Part shown: positions 14,636-20,663 of the stretch, one piece after another | How the letters are laid out: each line of letters begins with the position of its first letter | Position numbering within the stretch: the stretch's first letter is position 1 | IMG/VR virus record: IMGVR_UViG_3300006929_000151 | Location: 1-21,860 of that record | DNA: 21,860 nucleotides | Reading direction: 5' to 3' (one strand) | Origin: a virus | Program-made: the position numbers and the translations under genes | The notes under the pieces: model-generated | The model's input: the letters and a program-made list of their open reading frames with translations, nothing else | What the model was told of the DNA's origin: nothing | Databases searched by the model: none

Positions 14636-17580
14636 GCCACCTCCATCTCTGGCGAGATTCCGATTACCGTGAACGGCACCGGTGATGTACCTTTCACAAG
14701 TAAACGTATATCGGTGTCATGGCCGGCAGTGATGCCGAGTGATTTCTCACCGGTAAAGAATGGCACCGGTGCGTCGTCAATATTAACGGCCGATCGCAGA
14801 TCGAGTTCGGTGAAGGCTCCTTCGCCATCGATGTCAACCGTGGCGACACTGACCGATCCTTCTGCCGCCTCGAGGAGGATCAAGATGACGTCGGCAATGT
14901 TTTTCGGCTGCCCGACAGCCGTGCCGCCCTGACCGCCATAAGCGAGCTTCAGGGACTTCCACCGACGTTCATAGCTCAGACCTACATGCACCATAGAAGC
15001 GGCGCTATCGAGCGTTATGGCGCCGGAGCTCACCGTCTTATCGGTCTGCACGGCACCATCGGCGTAGACCTTTACCGGCTGACCTTCCAGGTGTGTCAGA
15101 CCACTGACCGACGTCACTTTCTTCCGGACCTCGCCGCCGGCGCTGTATGTCGTGTATGCGCTGCCGTCGGTCGCCAGGTAGACGCGGCCGCCCGACGTAA
15201 ACGTACCGTAAGATGACGTGTCGACGCCGATCGTAAACGTGTTGGCGTCGACCTTTGTTACCGTATAGCCGTTACCGCTAAGCTGGGTCATTCCACCAAT
15301 ATCGTGGAAATGTACCTCATTGCCTGTCACTAGATTGTGATTTGGAGCGGTGACGGAACCTGGGTTGGCTTTGGTAATAGCTGATACGCTGACACCATCG
15401 ATGGCACCGAGCTCGAAGGTGTTGGTTGTCACCTCGGCGATCTTATAAGTGTTAGAATTAAGTTCGGTCATCCCCTTAACCCGAACAATCCGGACCAGAT
15501 CTCCATCGCTGAATGCGTGATTCGCGGCGGTTATTTGCACCGGCTTGGCACGGGTTGCCGCGGTAATCGTCACGGGTGCGTCTAAGGTCAATCCGCTGTC
15601 GACATAGAACGCCTCTTCTTGCAGGTCTTCGTCACCATTGAATACCTTCTCCAGGCACTCGATGTAGCGCACGGTTGAGCCGTTGATTTCGCGTTTGACC
15701 GCGACCCATACCTCATGCCGACCGGAACTATCTTTAAATTGACCGGTCCCATCCTGACCGGGGATGGTGATTACGCTTTCGACGATCGCATCACCGCCAT
15801 GGAACGATCCGCCAACAGTGTTTCGGGCCCAACCGATGACGTTCTGTTCGGGCTGGTAGGTGAGCGTCGGCATCTGACCGTCGCCGCGGACCCCCCAGAT
15901 CGTGCTGTCCGGTTGTTGTTGGTAGGCCAATTGAATCAGGCCGTCTTTCAATACCCGCTCATTCAAAATGGTCAGGTCAAAACTGTCGTATCCTTGAAGG
16001 CCGTTGTCCTGGATGACGTCGGCGAACTCGACGAGTTTACGGGATTGAGCCTGGGCAAAGACGAGACGCGACCGGATCTCGAGGGGTGGGATAGGCGCAC
16101 ATCCACCAGACACCTCGAACACGGCCGATATGTCGGTTGGTGTCAGGACAGCGCCGTCTGAATTCAATGTCCAGTTGCCGCCCTGGGTTCCGATGATCGG
16201 TTTCTTGCGGCTGGCGATCCAGCGGATCGTGTTGACTTCCCGCGACGCAAATTTGTAGTTGATCGAACTGTCATCGAGGACGGTGCCTTCATTGTCGGCG
16301 TCGGCAAAGTTCTGGATGTCGGCCGACTTGGATAGCCAGAATTTTTGCGGTTGCTTGGTCGTTCGAGCGGTCGCAAATCGTTGCTGTATGAATGAGACGA
16401 CGCCTGGCCATCCATCAGTGTCGTTCCATTCTCCGAGACGCCAGGTCTCCCTCGCCGCGGTAGAGCTCAAGGCGTCGCTTTTAATGTCGACCTTGACCGC
16501 CGTCGTTGACGTGTATTCAACAATCTGCATCCAACGCCATTTGTTCGACGCGTCTTTGATACGGATCAGTCGACCAACATCGGTGGTTCTGAACCCGGCG
16601 TCATCGTTGATGCCTGTCGTCGCTGACGCGGTTATGGTCACGCCGTTGCCCGAGGTCGCGCCTGGCGTCAATGTCGTTCCGGTGTCGTTTTCCGTCAGCC
16701 AAGGACCGTCGCTGAACAGAACCTTGATCAGGCTCCAGGACGAGTGTCCGTATCGCTCGAGACGATAAACCAGGTAGGAGCCGCCGGCGGCAAAGTAGAT
16801 CACGTCGGCGCTCTGTGCATAAGAAATGTCAGGGAGGATCGCCTCGGGCCATGGCGTAACAAGCTCGACCGGTTCATTGTCGAGGATCGAGACGTTGTCG
16901 ATTGATATTGTTTTGGATTGCCCGTTCTCGAACTCGACATAGTAGGGACTGGCGTCTGGGGTGAACTCGATCGTATGGCGGCCGCACAAGCGTTTGGCGT
17001 CCGCATAGTATTGAGATCCGCCGGCGCTCGATCCAATCCGCACTGTAATCTCGTCGCCCGGGTCACCAACGATCTCGAACGCGAGCACGTGTTCGGTGCC
17101 GGTGCTCGACGTTGCTACGGATTGATAAGCACGCGCTTCGTTGCCGCTGCCGGCTGCGTTCAGGTTGAGATCGTTATTGGTGCCGTCGTGGGCGATCGCA
17201 CCGGAGCCGGTGTTTCGTGCGGTCCAACTGGATATGTCGCTACCAAAGGTGCCGTTGGTGATGCTCGAGGTGACGTCGAGCGCGGTGATTTGCGCCTGGT
17301 CTTTGAAGAATCGAAGGCAGTTGTTTCCCAATTCCAGGCAATAGGCTTGGGTGGTCGAGTAGATAAATGGCAGGAGCCAGGGGCGCACGCTGTTGGATTT
17401 AGCGTTACCTATATAGCGAAAACCGGGACGAGACGTATAACCGCCTTGGGGTAGAGGTATGACGTTCTGGTATTCGGATCCAGCGTTCTGATACTTGTCG
17501 AACTGAACCCGTGCCGCCATCCTCCCCGAAAACTCACCGGCGTTGAAAGCCTCGAGGAGCGGATTGGTTTGGACGGTCAA
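14632..17580 (-). CDS. Tail tubular protein B (T7 gp12-like nozzle) with extra inserted domains
   Basis: The 982 residues compare with 794 in T7 gp12. The N terminus FNAGEFSGRMAARVQFDKY and PLPQGGYTSRPGFRYIGNA is the family signature ('F..GE.S......R.D..kY', 'G....RPG..f'). Two additions explain the extra length. Residues about 104-234 (ITNGTFGSDISSW to ISIDNVSIL) look like a carbohydrate-binding jelly-roll domain. Residues about 669-806 contain two tandem repeats of roughly 60 residues with a 'AN-H-x-x-x-G-x-x-V/E' and 'GMTxLxxNxYxVxxVxxNTF' pattern, a module frequent in phage tail proteins. The start is TTG: it overlaps the previous stop, a GGGG tract lies upstream, no in-frame ATG is available upstream, and the next ATG would cut the signature. 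It forms the tail nozzle and probably contacts the cell surface. Confidence 0.93.
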   Translation of the reverse strand: MTVQTNPLLEAFNAGEFSGRMAARVQFDKYQNAGSEYQNVIPLPQGGYTSRPGFRYIGNAKSNSVRPWLLPFIYSTTQAYCLELGNNCLRFFKDQAQITALDVTSSITNGTFGSDISSWTARNTGSGAIAHDGTNNDLNLNAAGSGNEARAYQSVATSSTGTEHVLAFEIVGDPGDEITVRIGSSAGGSQYYADAKRLCGRHTIEFTPDASPYYVEFENGQSKTISIDNVSILDNEPVELVTPWPEAILPDISYAQSADVIYFAAGGSYLVYRLERYGHSSWSLIKVLFSDGPWLTENDTGTTLTPGATSGNGVTITASATTGINDDAGFRTTDVGRLIRIKDASNKWRWMQIVEYTSTTAVKVDIKSDALSSTAARETWRLGEWNDTDGWPGVVSFIQQRFATARTTKQPQKFWLSKSADIQNFADADNEGTVLDDSSINYKFASREVNTIRWIASRKKPIIGTQGGNWTLNSDGAVLTPTDISAVFEVSGGCAPIPPLEIRSRLVFAQAQSRKLVEFADVIQDNGLQGYDSFDLTILNERVLKDGLIQLAYQQQPDSTIWGVRGDGQMPTLTYQPEQNVIGWARNTVGGSFHGGDAIVESVITIPGQDGTGQFKDSSGRHEVWVAVKREINGSTVRYIECLEKVFNGDEDLQEEAFYVDSGLTLDAPVTITAATRAKPVQITAANHAFSDGDLVRIVRVKGMTELNSNTYKIAEVTTNTFELGAIDGVSVSAITKANPGSVTAPNHNLVTGNEVHFHDIGGMTQLSGNGYTVTKVDANTFTIGVDTSSYGTFTSGGRVYLATDGSAYTTYSAGGEVRKKVTSVSGLTHLEGQPVKVYADGAVQTDKTVSSGAITLDSAASMVHVGLSYERRWKSLKLAYGGQGGTAVGQPKNIADVILILLEAAEGSVSVATVDIDGEGAFTELDLRSAVNIDDAPVPFFTGEKSLGITAGHDTDIRLLVKGTSPVPFTVIGISPEMEVA
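15165..15575 (-). repeat. Two tandem repeat modules inside tail tubular protein B
   Basis: Repeat 1 (about residues 669-732) has ITAANHAFSDGDLVRIVRV, GMTELNSNTYKIAEVTTNTF. Repeat 2 (about 733-806) has VTAPNHNLVTGNEVHFHDI, GMTQLSGNGYTVTKVDANTF. The shared frame is N-H, then G-[DN], then GMT-x-L, then N-x-Y, then NTF. The match is clear at protein level and weaker in the DNA, which points to an old duplication. Confidence 0.7.
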
Positions 17581-18197
17581 CTGGGCGGATCCCCGGGCTC
17601 GTAATAGACATATCCGCCGTACCGGGTCGTGACCCAGGGGCTTTCAGGGAGGTTCTCCGGATAGTCCTGGATGCTGTCGGCCGACTTGGCTGTCGGTAGA
17701 TCCTCGCCGGTGTATTGCGTGTACATCTCTTTCGACAACGCCGCGGATTGAGCGAGCGCGACAGCCAGGCGCGAAGCGAGAAGTTTTGACATCGCCGTCC
17801 GAAACGTCGCCGGCATCAAGTTCGGATCCTCGACCCGCGCGACATATCGTAAGTAGATCTCACTGGCATCGGTCAAGATCTTGCCGTTTTCGATCCGGTA
17901 CGGGCAGTTGTCGCGCGCGTCGGAGTTCTCCGACAGTCGGACGACGCGGAGATAGTCCGCTGGCAGTTGGTATTGATAGTCCCACTCGAACGCCGGTGCG
18001 TCAGCCAGGCGCGCTAATTGAACCCGCTTGGTCGCGAAGTTCCAGTTGTGACACTCCAACATCGTGTCGCGGAGCTCATCGAACACGACCTCGCACGCAT
18101 TGGCTTCCTTGGTGCCCTGCGTCAGGGCCGTGATCGATTTGGTGTTCTTGATGAGTTGCAGAGCGGCGTTGCAAATACTGACTTCAGACGCTGCCAT
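17577..18197 (-). CDS. Tail tubular protein A (T7 gp11-like head-tail gatekeeper)
   Basis: The 206 residues compare with 196 in T7 gp11. The start EVSICNAALQLIKNTKSITA, the DELRDTMLECHNWNFATKRV segment, the WDYQYQLPADYLRVVRL motif and the late YLRYVARVEDPNLMPATFRT segment are hallmarks of the tail tubular A family ('R-D..L..hpWnFA..R', 'y.lP.D.lRv', 'fv..a.lA..lA'). This protein forms the upper tail tube or adaptor ring between portal and nozzle. The start overlaps the preceding stop as TGATG and the stop overlaps the tail tubular protein B start as TTGA, so the three genes are probably translationally coupled. Confidence 0.95.
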   Translation of the reverse strand: MAASEVSICNAALQLIKNTKSITALTQGTKEANACEVVFDELRDTMLECHNWNFATKRVQLARLADAPAFEWDYQYQLPADYLRVVRLSENSDARDNCPYRIENGKILTDASEIYLRYVARVEDPNLMPATFRTAMSKLLASRLAVALAQSAALSKEMYTQYTGEDLPTAKSADSIQDYPENLPESPWVTTRYGGYVYYEPGDPPS

Positions 18198-18598
18198 CAG
18201 GCGGCCTCACTGACCAGCGATTCCGCATCCGCCTTAGTCAGGTTCTTGGCGATAACCTCGTTATCCGCCTTAACCATCCAGGACTTGGATCCGGGAACGT
18301 AGTGAACCTTCATGTTACGCGCCGCCGGTGCCACACCGTGTCGCCATTTGTCGATCAGTCTGACAGTGACGTCGGTTGCCGTCTTGGATACGACCTCAAG
18401 GCGCCCCTTTGTCCAGGAGCCGTCGTCGTGTCGGCAGACCACATCAATCTCATCAGCCGCCTCAACGAATTGACCGGCGTTATTGAAGTACCCAGGCGTG
18501 AGGATATCTTCTGCCTCATGAGACGTCATATAGCGGAGCGTGGACGCGAACTTGAGCCGCGATATATATTCGAAGTCTTCGAGCCGTGAACGGATCAT
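18197..18598 (-). CDS. Small structural protein related in part to the 87-residue capsid-adjacent protein
   Basis: The protein has 133 residues. Its first half contains LRYMTSHEAEDILTPGYFNN and then a DEIDVV strand, which lines up without gaps, shifted by one residue, with the YTSADAIATV...GYYND...DVIIVV part of the 87-residue protein next to the capsid. The second half (KGRLEVVSKTATDVTVRLID and a C-terminal ENLTKADAESLVSEA-like helix) is extra. It could be a second decoration or head-completion protein, but the function is unknown. An AAGGAT ribosome-binding sequence lies 6 bases before the ATG and falls within the terminator region. The stop overlaps the tail tubular protein A start (TGATG). 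Confidence 0.75.
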   Translation of the reverse strand: MIRSRLEDFEYISRLKFASTLRYMTSHEAEDILTPGYFNNAGQFVEAADEIDVVCRHDDGSWTKGRLEVVSKTATDVTVRLIDKWRHGVAPAARNMKVHYVPGSKSWMVKADNEVIAKNLTKADAESLVSEAA

Positions 18599-18616
18599 TA
18601 TAAATCCTTAAACAAG

Positions 18617-18657
18617 TTAAAAAGAAATGGACGGCACAAGCGAACCTGTGCCGTCCA
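18617..18657 (-). terminator. Intrinsic terminator after the capsid transcription unit
   Basis: TGGACGGCACA (18657-18647 read on the minus strand) pairs perfectly with TGTGCCGTCCA (18638-18628) around an 8-base loop. On the minus strand the stem is followed immediately by TTTCTTTTTAA. Its place just downstream of the capsid and its small partner matches the T-phi terminator of T7, which makes capsid mRNA more abundant than that of the downstream tail genes. The rest of the 18599-18704 gap holds the ribosome-binding site of the next gene (AAGGAT) and a weaker bulged hairpin. Confidence 0.85.
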
Positions 18658-18704
18658 CCCACCGAGAGCAGGAGACGCGTTCGCCATCTCCTACTGCCTA
18701 CGTT

Positions 18705-18968
18705 TTAGTCGCCGTCAGTCTCAACGATGGCGGTGCCGTCGCTGACATCGACAACCGTACCGGTATTACTCAACACGTTGACGAAGTGGGTCGTCGGCGT
18801 GTTTGAGTCGACAACGATGATCACGTCGCGAACAGAAAGCATGTCCGCGGCGTCGTTGTAGTAACCGGCGCTGTTCACAGTGGCAATCGCATCAGCCGAC
18901 GTGTAGTGCCACAAGGCGAAGCCGTTGCCGTGAGCAAGTTGGGTGAGGTTTGCGGAGTTAAAAGCCAT
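18705..18968 (-). CDS. Small capsid-adjacent protein, probable head decoration or minor head protein
   Basis: The protein has 87 residues, is acidic, and is rich in Val, Asp, Thr and Asn, ending VSDGTAIVETDGD. The region around ALWHYTSADAIATVNSAGYY followed by NDAADMLSVRDVIIV is a pattern often found in small proteins encoded beside phage capsid genes. It predicts a helix followed by a beta-barrel-like C-terminal half. A full AAGGAGG ribosome-binding site lies in the 14-base gap after the capsid stop, so it is likely made at high level with the capsid, and a terminator follows directly. The decoration role is inferred from size, context and expression signals. It shares a motif with the next gene (residue offset +1). 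Confidence 0.75.
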   Translation of the reverse strand: MAFNSANLTQLAHGNGFALWHYTSADAIATVNSAGYYNDAADMLSVRDVIIVVDSNTPTTHFVNVLSNTGTVVDVSDGTAIVETDGD

Positions 18969-18982
18969 GTTCCAAACCCTCC

Positions 18983-19873
18983 TTACGACGTTGCGATGGC
19001 GGTTGTGTCATTGAGGTTGCCCTCGATCACACCGGTGTCGTCGATCATGACGGCACCTCCCGACATCATATGGTTGACGAAATACGCCGCACGATCACCG
19101 TGCCACGTGATATCGGCTGAGACGCTTTCGTTACCGGCGACGTTGCCGGCAGCTTTGGCGACTGCATAACCGATAGCGTTCTTGTGATAGACGAAGACCT
19201 TTGAGGTCGACGTACCAACACCCGGGTTGGCCGAGTGCATACACCACAGAACACCCATCCAGGACTTGAACTTCCGGTGACCTGGAGCGCCTTCAGTGAA
19301 GGGTAGTCCGTTGGCACCGACATAGTCCGACGAAGCAAAGCTATCGACTGTCATGGCTTGGGCATATGCGCGTGGGCTGAGAACGCCGTAACGCATACCG
19401 TCGTTGGGAACGCCGTTGGCGTCGAGAGCTTCGACCATTTGCAACAAGCTCGACTGAACGGCTGCGAACGTGCCAACACCCCATGAAATGGTGCCTTGAG
19501 ACGTGCTGTCGAGGACCGTCATGATCTGGTCATCGCACTTGCGCCCGAGAGCGTAAGCTCCGGACTTCGCGTAGTTCATCCGAACTTCGATGTTGGTCTT
19601 GGCTTCGTCTAGTAGGTCACTCCAGTCGCCGGCGTAAAAGTCAGAAAGGGAAACCGACGGCTGTACATGACTGACGTTCATAGGCGTTATTTCGCCATGC
19701 CTCGACTTGGTTGTAGCGACACCGGTGCCGAGCTTTTCGAAGTAAGCCGTGGAACCGACGACACCATCTTTCACGTAAACGGTAGGCTTGAGCATACCGC
19801 CTTCGCGTTGGAAGACGTGGTGAACGTCTTTGTTGTAGTCGCCTATAAAGGCGGCTGTGATACTCGTCGACAT
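18983..19873 (-). CDS. Major capsid protein (HK97 fold, podovirus type)
   Basis: The protein has 296 residues, compared with 345 for T7 gp10A. It shows the usual capsid layout: an N-terminal arm, a beta-rich region with VSLSDFYAGDWSDLLDEAKT (about residues 73-92), a long helical segment with QSSLLQMVEALDANGVPNDG and the SPRAYAQAMTVDSF strand-helix of the A domain, then WHGDRAAYFVNHMMSGGAVM near the C terminus. The last motif, a hydrophobic 'G-A-V-I-D' style ending that introduces the final strands, is common in capsids of T7-like and related marine podoviruses. A strong ribosome-binding site precedes it. The gene follows scaffold genes and precedes the tail tubular genes, which fits. No proteolytic prodomain is evident. 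Confidence 0.88.
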   Translation of the reverse strand: MSTSITAAFIGDYNKDVHHVFQREGGMLKPTVYVKDGVVGSTAYFEKLGTGVATTKSRHGEITPMNVSHVQPSVSLSDFYAGDWSDLLDEAKTNIEVRMNYAKSGAYALGRKCDDQIMTVLDSTSQGTISWGVGTFAAVQSSLLQMVEALDANGVPNDGMRYGVLSPRAYAQAMTVDSFASSDYVGANGLPFTEGAPGHRKFKSWMGVLWCMHSANPGVGTSTSKVFVYHKNAIGYAVAKAAGNVAGNESVSADITWHGDRAAYFVNHMMSGGAVMIDDTGVIEGNLNDTTAIATS

Positions 19874-19880
19874 ATGTGTC

Positions 19881-19888
19881 TCCTTTAA
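19881..19888 (-). promoter_or_regulatory. Strong ribosome-binding site of the capsid gene
   Basis: The minus strand reads TTAAAGGAGACACATATG before the capsid start. AAAGGAG at this spacing is a near-consensus Shine-Dalgarno sequence and fixes the ATG at 19873 as the start. It suits a gene that must be made in large amounts. Confidence 0.75.
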
Positions 19889-19920
19889 CGAGTGGTTACG
19901 GGGAGACAGGTCGGGTCGGG

Positions 19921-20201
19921 TTAACCGATGCCAGGCATCAGCGCCTCTTCGACTGTGTTGACCTCACTCGGGCGCCAGAGGCGGTTACCGGGTTCAGCCC
20001 ATGTTTCAAAAGAAACTAAAAAATAAGGGTGGCGGACGCCCAGGGAGGGAGTGAAGCGTCCGCCACACCGCGCGCGAAAATGTTCTAGGTTGTCTTTTTT
20101 CTGTTTGGCTTCGTCGTCTTCGTCTTACCGGGTCTCGCCGGCTTCTTCTTCTTTTTCTTCCCGTAGGATTTGATGAACGCGTTCTTAATTGATACGGCCA
20201 T
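19921..20201 (-). CDS. Putative -1 frameshift product of the lysine-rich gene (93 residues)
   Basis: If ribosomes slip back one base on A_AAA_AAG (20100-20094), they avoid the TAG at 20087-20085 and read 57 further codons to the TAA at 20923 minus 1000, that is 19923-19921. The added part begins DNLEHFRARCGG and continues through TPSLGVRHPYFLVSFETW to NTVEEALMPGIG. No ATG, GTG or TTG start exists in this frame between its previous stop (TAA within GGT-AAG, near 20126) and the extension, so a frameshift is the simplest way to translate it. The first third of the extension is open in all three frames, so only the later part is discriminating. The alternatives are a chance open frame, or a sequencing error in the six-A run that splits one ordinary gene. 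The capsid start follows 47 bases later. Confidence 0.5.
20017..20066 (-). terminator. Hairpin with T-rich tail before the capsid gene: intrinsic terminator or frameshift stimulator
   Basis: GTGGCGGACGC (20066-20056) pairs perfectly with GCGTCCGCCAC (20039-20029) around a 16-base loop. On the minus strand it is followed after two Cs by TTATTTTTTAG, the shape of a rho-independent terminator. It lies inside the putative -1 frame extension and upstream of the capsid gene. It could partly end transcription coming from the scaffold side, help the frameshift, or both. The large loop and the CC between stem and T-run make it less ideal than the terminator at 18617-18657. Confidence 0.6.
20085..20201 (-). 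CDS. Lysine-rich small basic protein (zero-frame product)
   Basis: A 38-residue gene begins MAVSIKNAFIKSYG, then runs into six lysines and a Lys/Thr/Arg/Pro-rich tail ending RKKTT. A strong GGAGG lies 7 bases before the ATG, and the start overlaps the previous stop (TGATG), so translation is well supported despite the small size. The composition suggests nucleic-acid binding or binding to the acidic capsid interior or scaffold; this is inference. The last codons before the stop contain the slippery heptamer A_AAA_AAG in the correct phase for a -1 frameshift, giving a longer form described separately. Confidence 0.75.
   Translation of the reverse strand: MAVSIKNAFIKSYGKKKKKKPARPGKTKTTKPNRKKTT
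20094..20100 (-). promoter_or_regulatory. Candidate -1 programmed frameshift slippery site A_AAA_AAG
   Basis: The zero-frame codons are AGA AAA AAG, so the heptamer is phased exactly as X_XXY_YYZ. The same heptamer is used in the bacterial dnaX frameshift. A stop codon follows two codons later and a perfect 11-bp hairpin starts 27 bases downstream. That spacing is longer than usual for a stimulator hairpin, which lowers confidence. Confidence 0.5.
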
Positions 20202-20485
20202 CAGTAATCCTCCAGATTAATATTCTTCAGCTCGTTCGGATACAGCCAGATCGGCGTCCCCGCTCCATGCCAGCCGCCGGCGACATTGAACTCGAAGAAC
20301 TCTTCCGCCTCGTCCAACGTCATACCGTCACGCGTCATTAGAATGTTGACGCACTTCTCCACGTCATAAACGAGGAGCGAGATTTGACCACATCGATGTC
20401 CGATACCGACGACGGCGTCGTCGAAACCGTCAGCTTTCAACATCCGATCGTGTAACCACATCGGCTTCTGTTTCGATCCAGACAT
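20201..20485 (-). CDS. Small acidic phage protein of unknown function
   Basis: The protein is up to 94 residues. The segment GFDDAVVGIGHRCGQISLLVY, followed by a TRDGMTLDEAEEFFEFNVAG motif, resembles a widespread family of small phage and bacterial proteins with a 'GxGxRCG' and a 'Y/DEAxEFFxFNxxGxxxG' pattern whose role is unknown. The listed ATG gives a 56-base overlap with the preceding gene and no clear ribosome-binding site. The in-frame ATGs at residue 9 (about 20461) and residue 15 (about 20443) are reasonable alternatives, and the last of these would cut the overlap to 14 bases while keeping the conserved part. The stop overlaps the start of the next gene as TGATG. Confidence 0.75.
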   Translation of the reverse strand: MSGSKQKPMWLHDRMLKADGFDDAVVGIGHRCGQISLLVYDVEKCVNILMTRDGMTLDEAEEFFEFNVAGGWHGAGTPIWLYPNELKNINLEDY

Positions 20486-20663
20486 GCGCCCCGCAGCTTA
20501 ATGGTTTATCCGGTCGGTAGACGACGCGCGAAGGTCCTCTGATCTCGACCTCATGAGCGTAGTCGTTCGACTTGTGTGTTTTACACGTCAGTACAGGATC
20601 GCACGCGCCGGTCTTCCGGTTGCGTTTGATCACGTGCTGATTGACGTGGATCCGTGTCTTCAC
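20430..20663 (-). CDS. Small conserved phage protein of unknown function
   Basis: The protein has 77 residues and starts at a GTG that overlaps the scaffold stop (GTGA), implying coupled translation. The sequence begins MKTRIHVNQHVIKRNRKTG and continues with a YAHEVEIRGPSRVVYRPDKP segment and CGAHVWIETEADV. It reads as a compact beta-rich domain with many basic residues in its first half. Proteins of this look are common as unnamed genes in tailed phages, often in structural or late operons. No enzyme motif is visible and I do not assign a function. It overlaps the next gene by 56 bases in another frame. Confidence 0.75.
   Translation of the reverse strand: MKTRIHVNQHVIKRNRKTGACDPVLTCKTHKSNDYAHEVEIRGPSRVVYRPDKPLSCGAHVWIETEADVVTRSDVES

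Noticed and set aside
16918-17454. Plus-strand open frame of 178 codons
   Set aside because: It is antisense to the N-terminal part of tail tubular protein B, which has clear family motifs; the plus-strand protein resembles nothing and has no ribosome-binding site.
18668-18697. Second hairpin after the 87-residue gene (GCAGGAGA with TCTCC-TAC-TGC)
   Set aside because: The stem has a 3-base bulge and no T-run follows it. At most it supports the real terminator just downstream.
19874-20030. Promoter search before the capsid gene
   Set aside because: No T7-type promoter consensus and no convincing -35/-10 pair was found. TTGAAA near 20008 has no proper partner. If the upstream hairpin is a strong terminator, a promoter should exist here, but I cannot show one.
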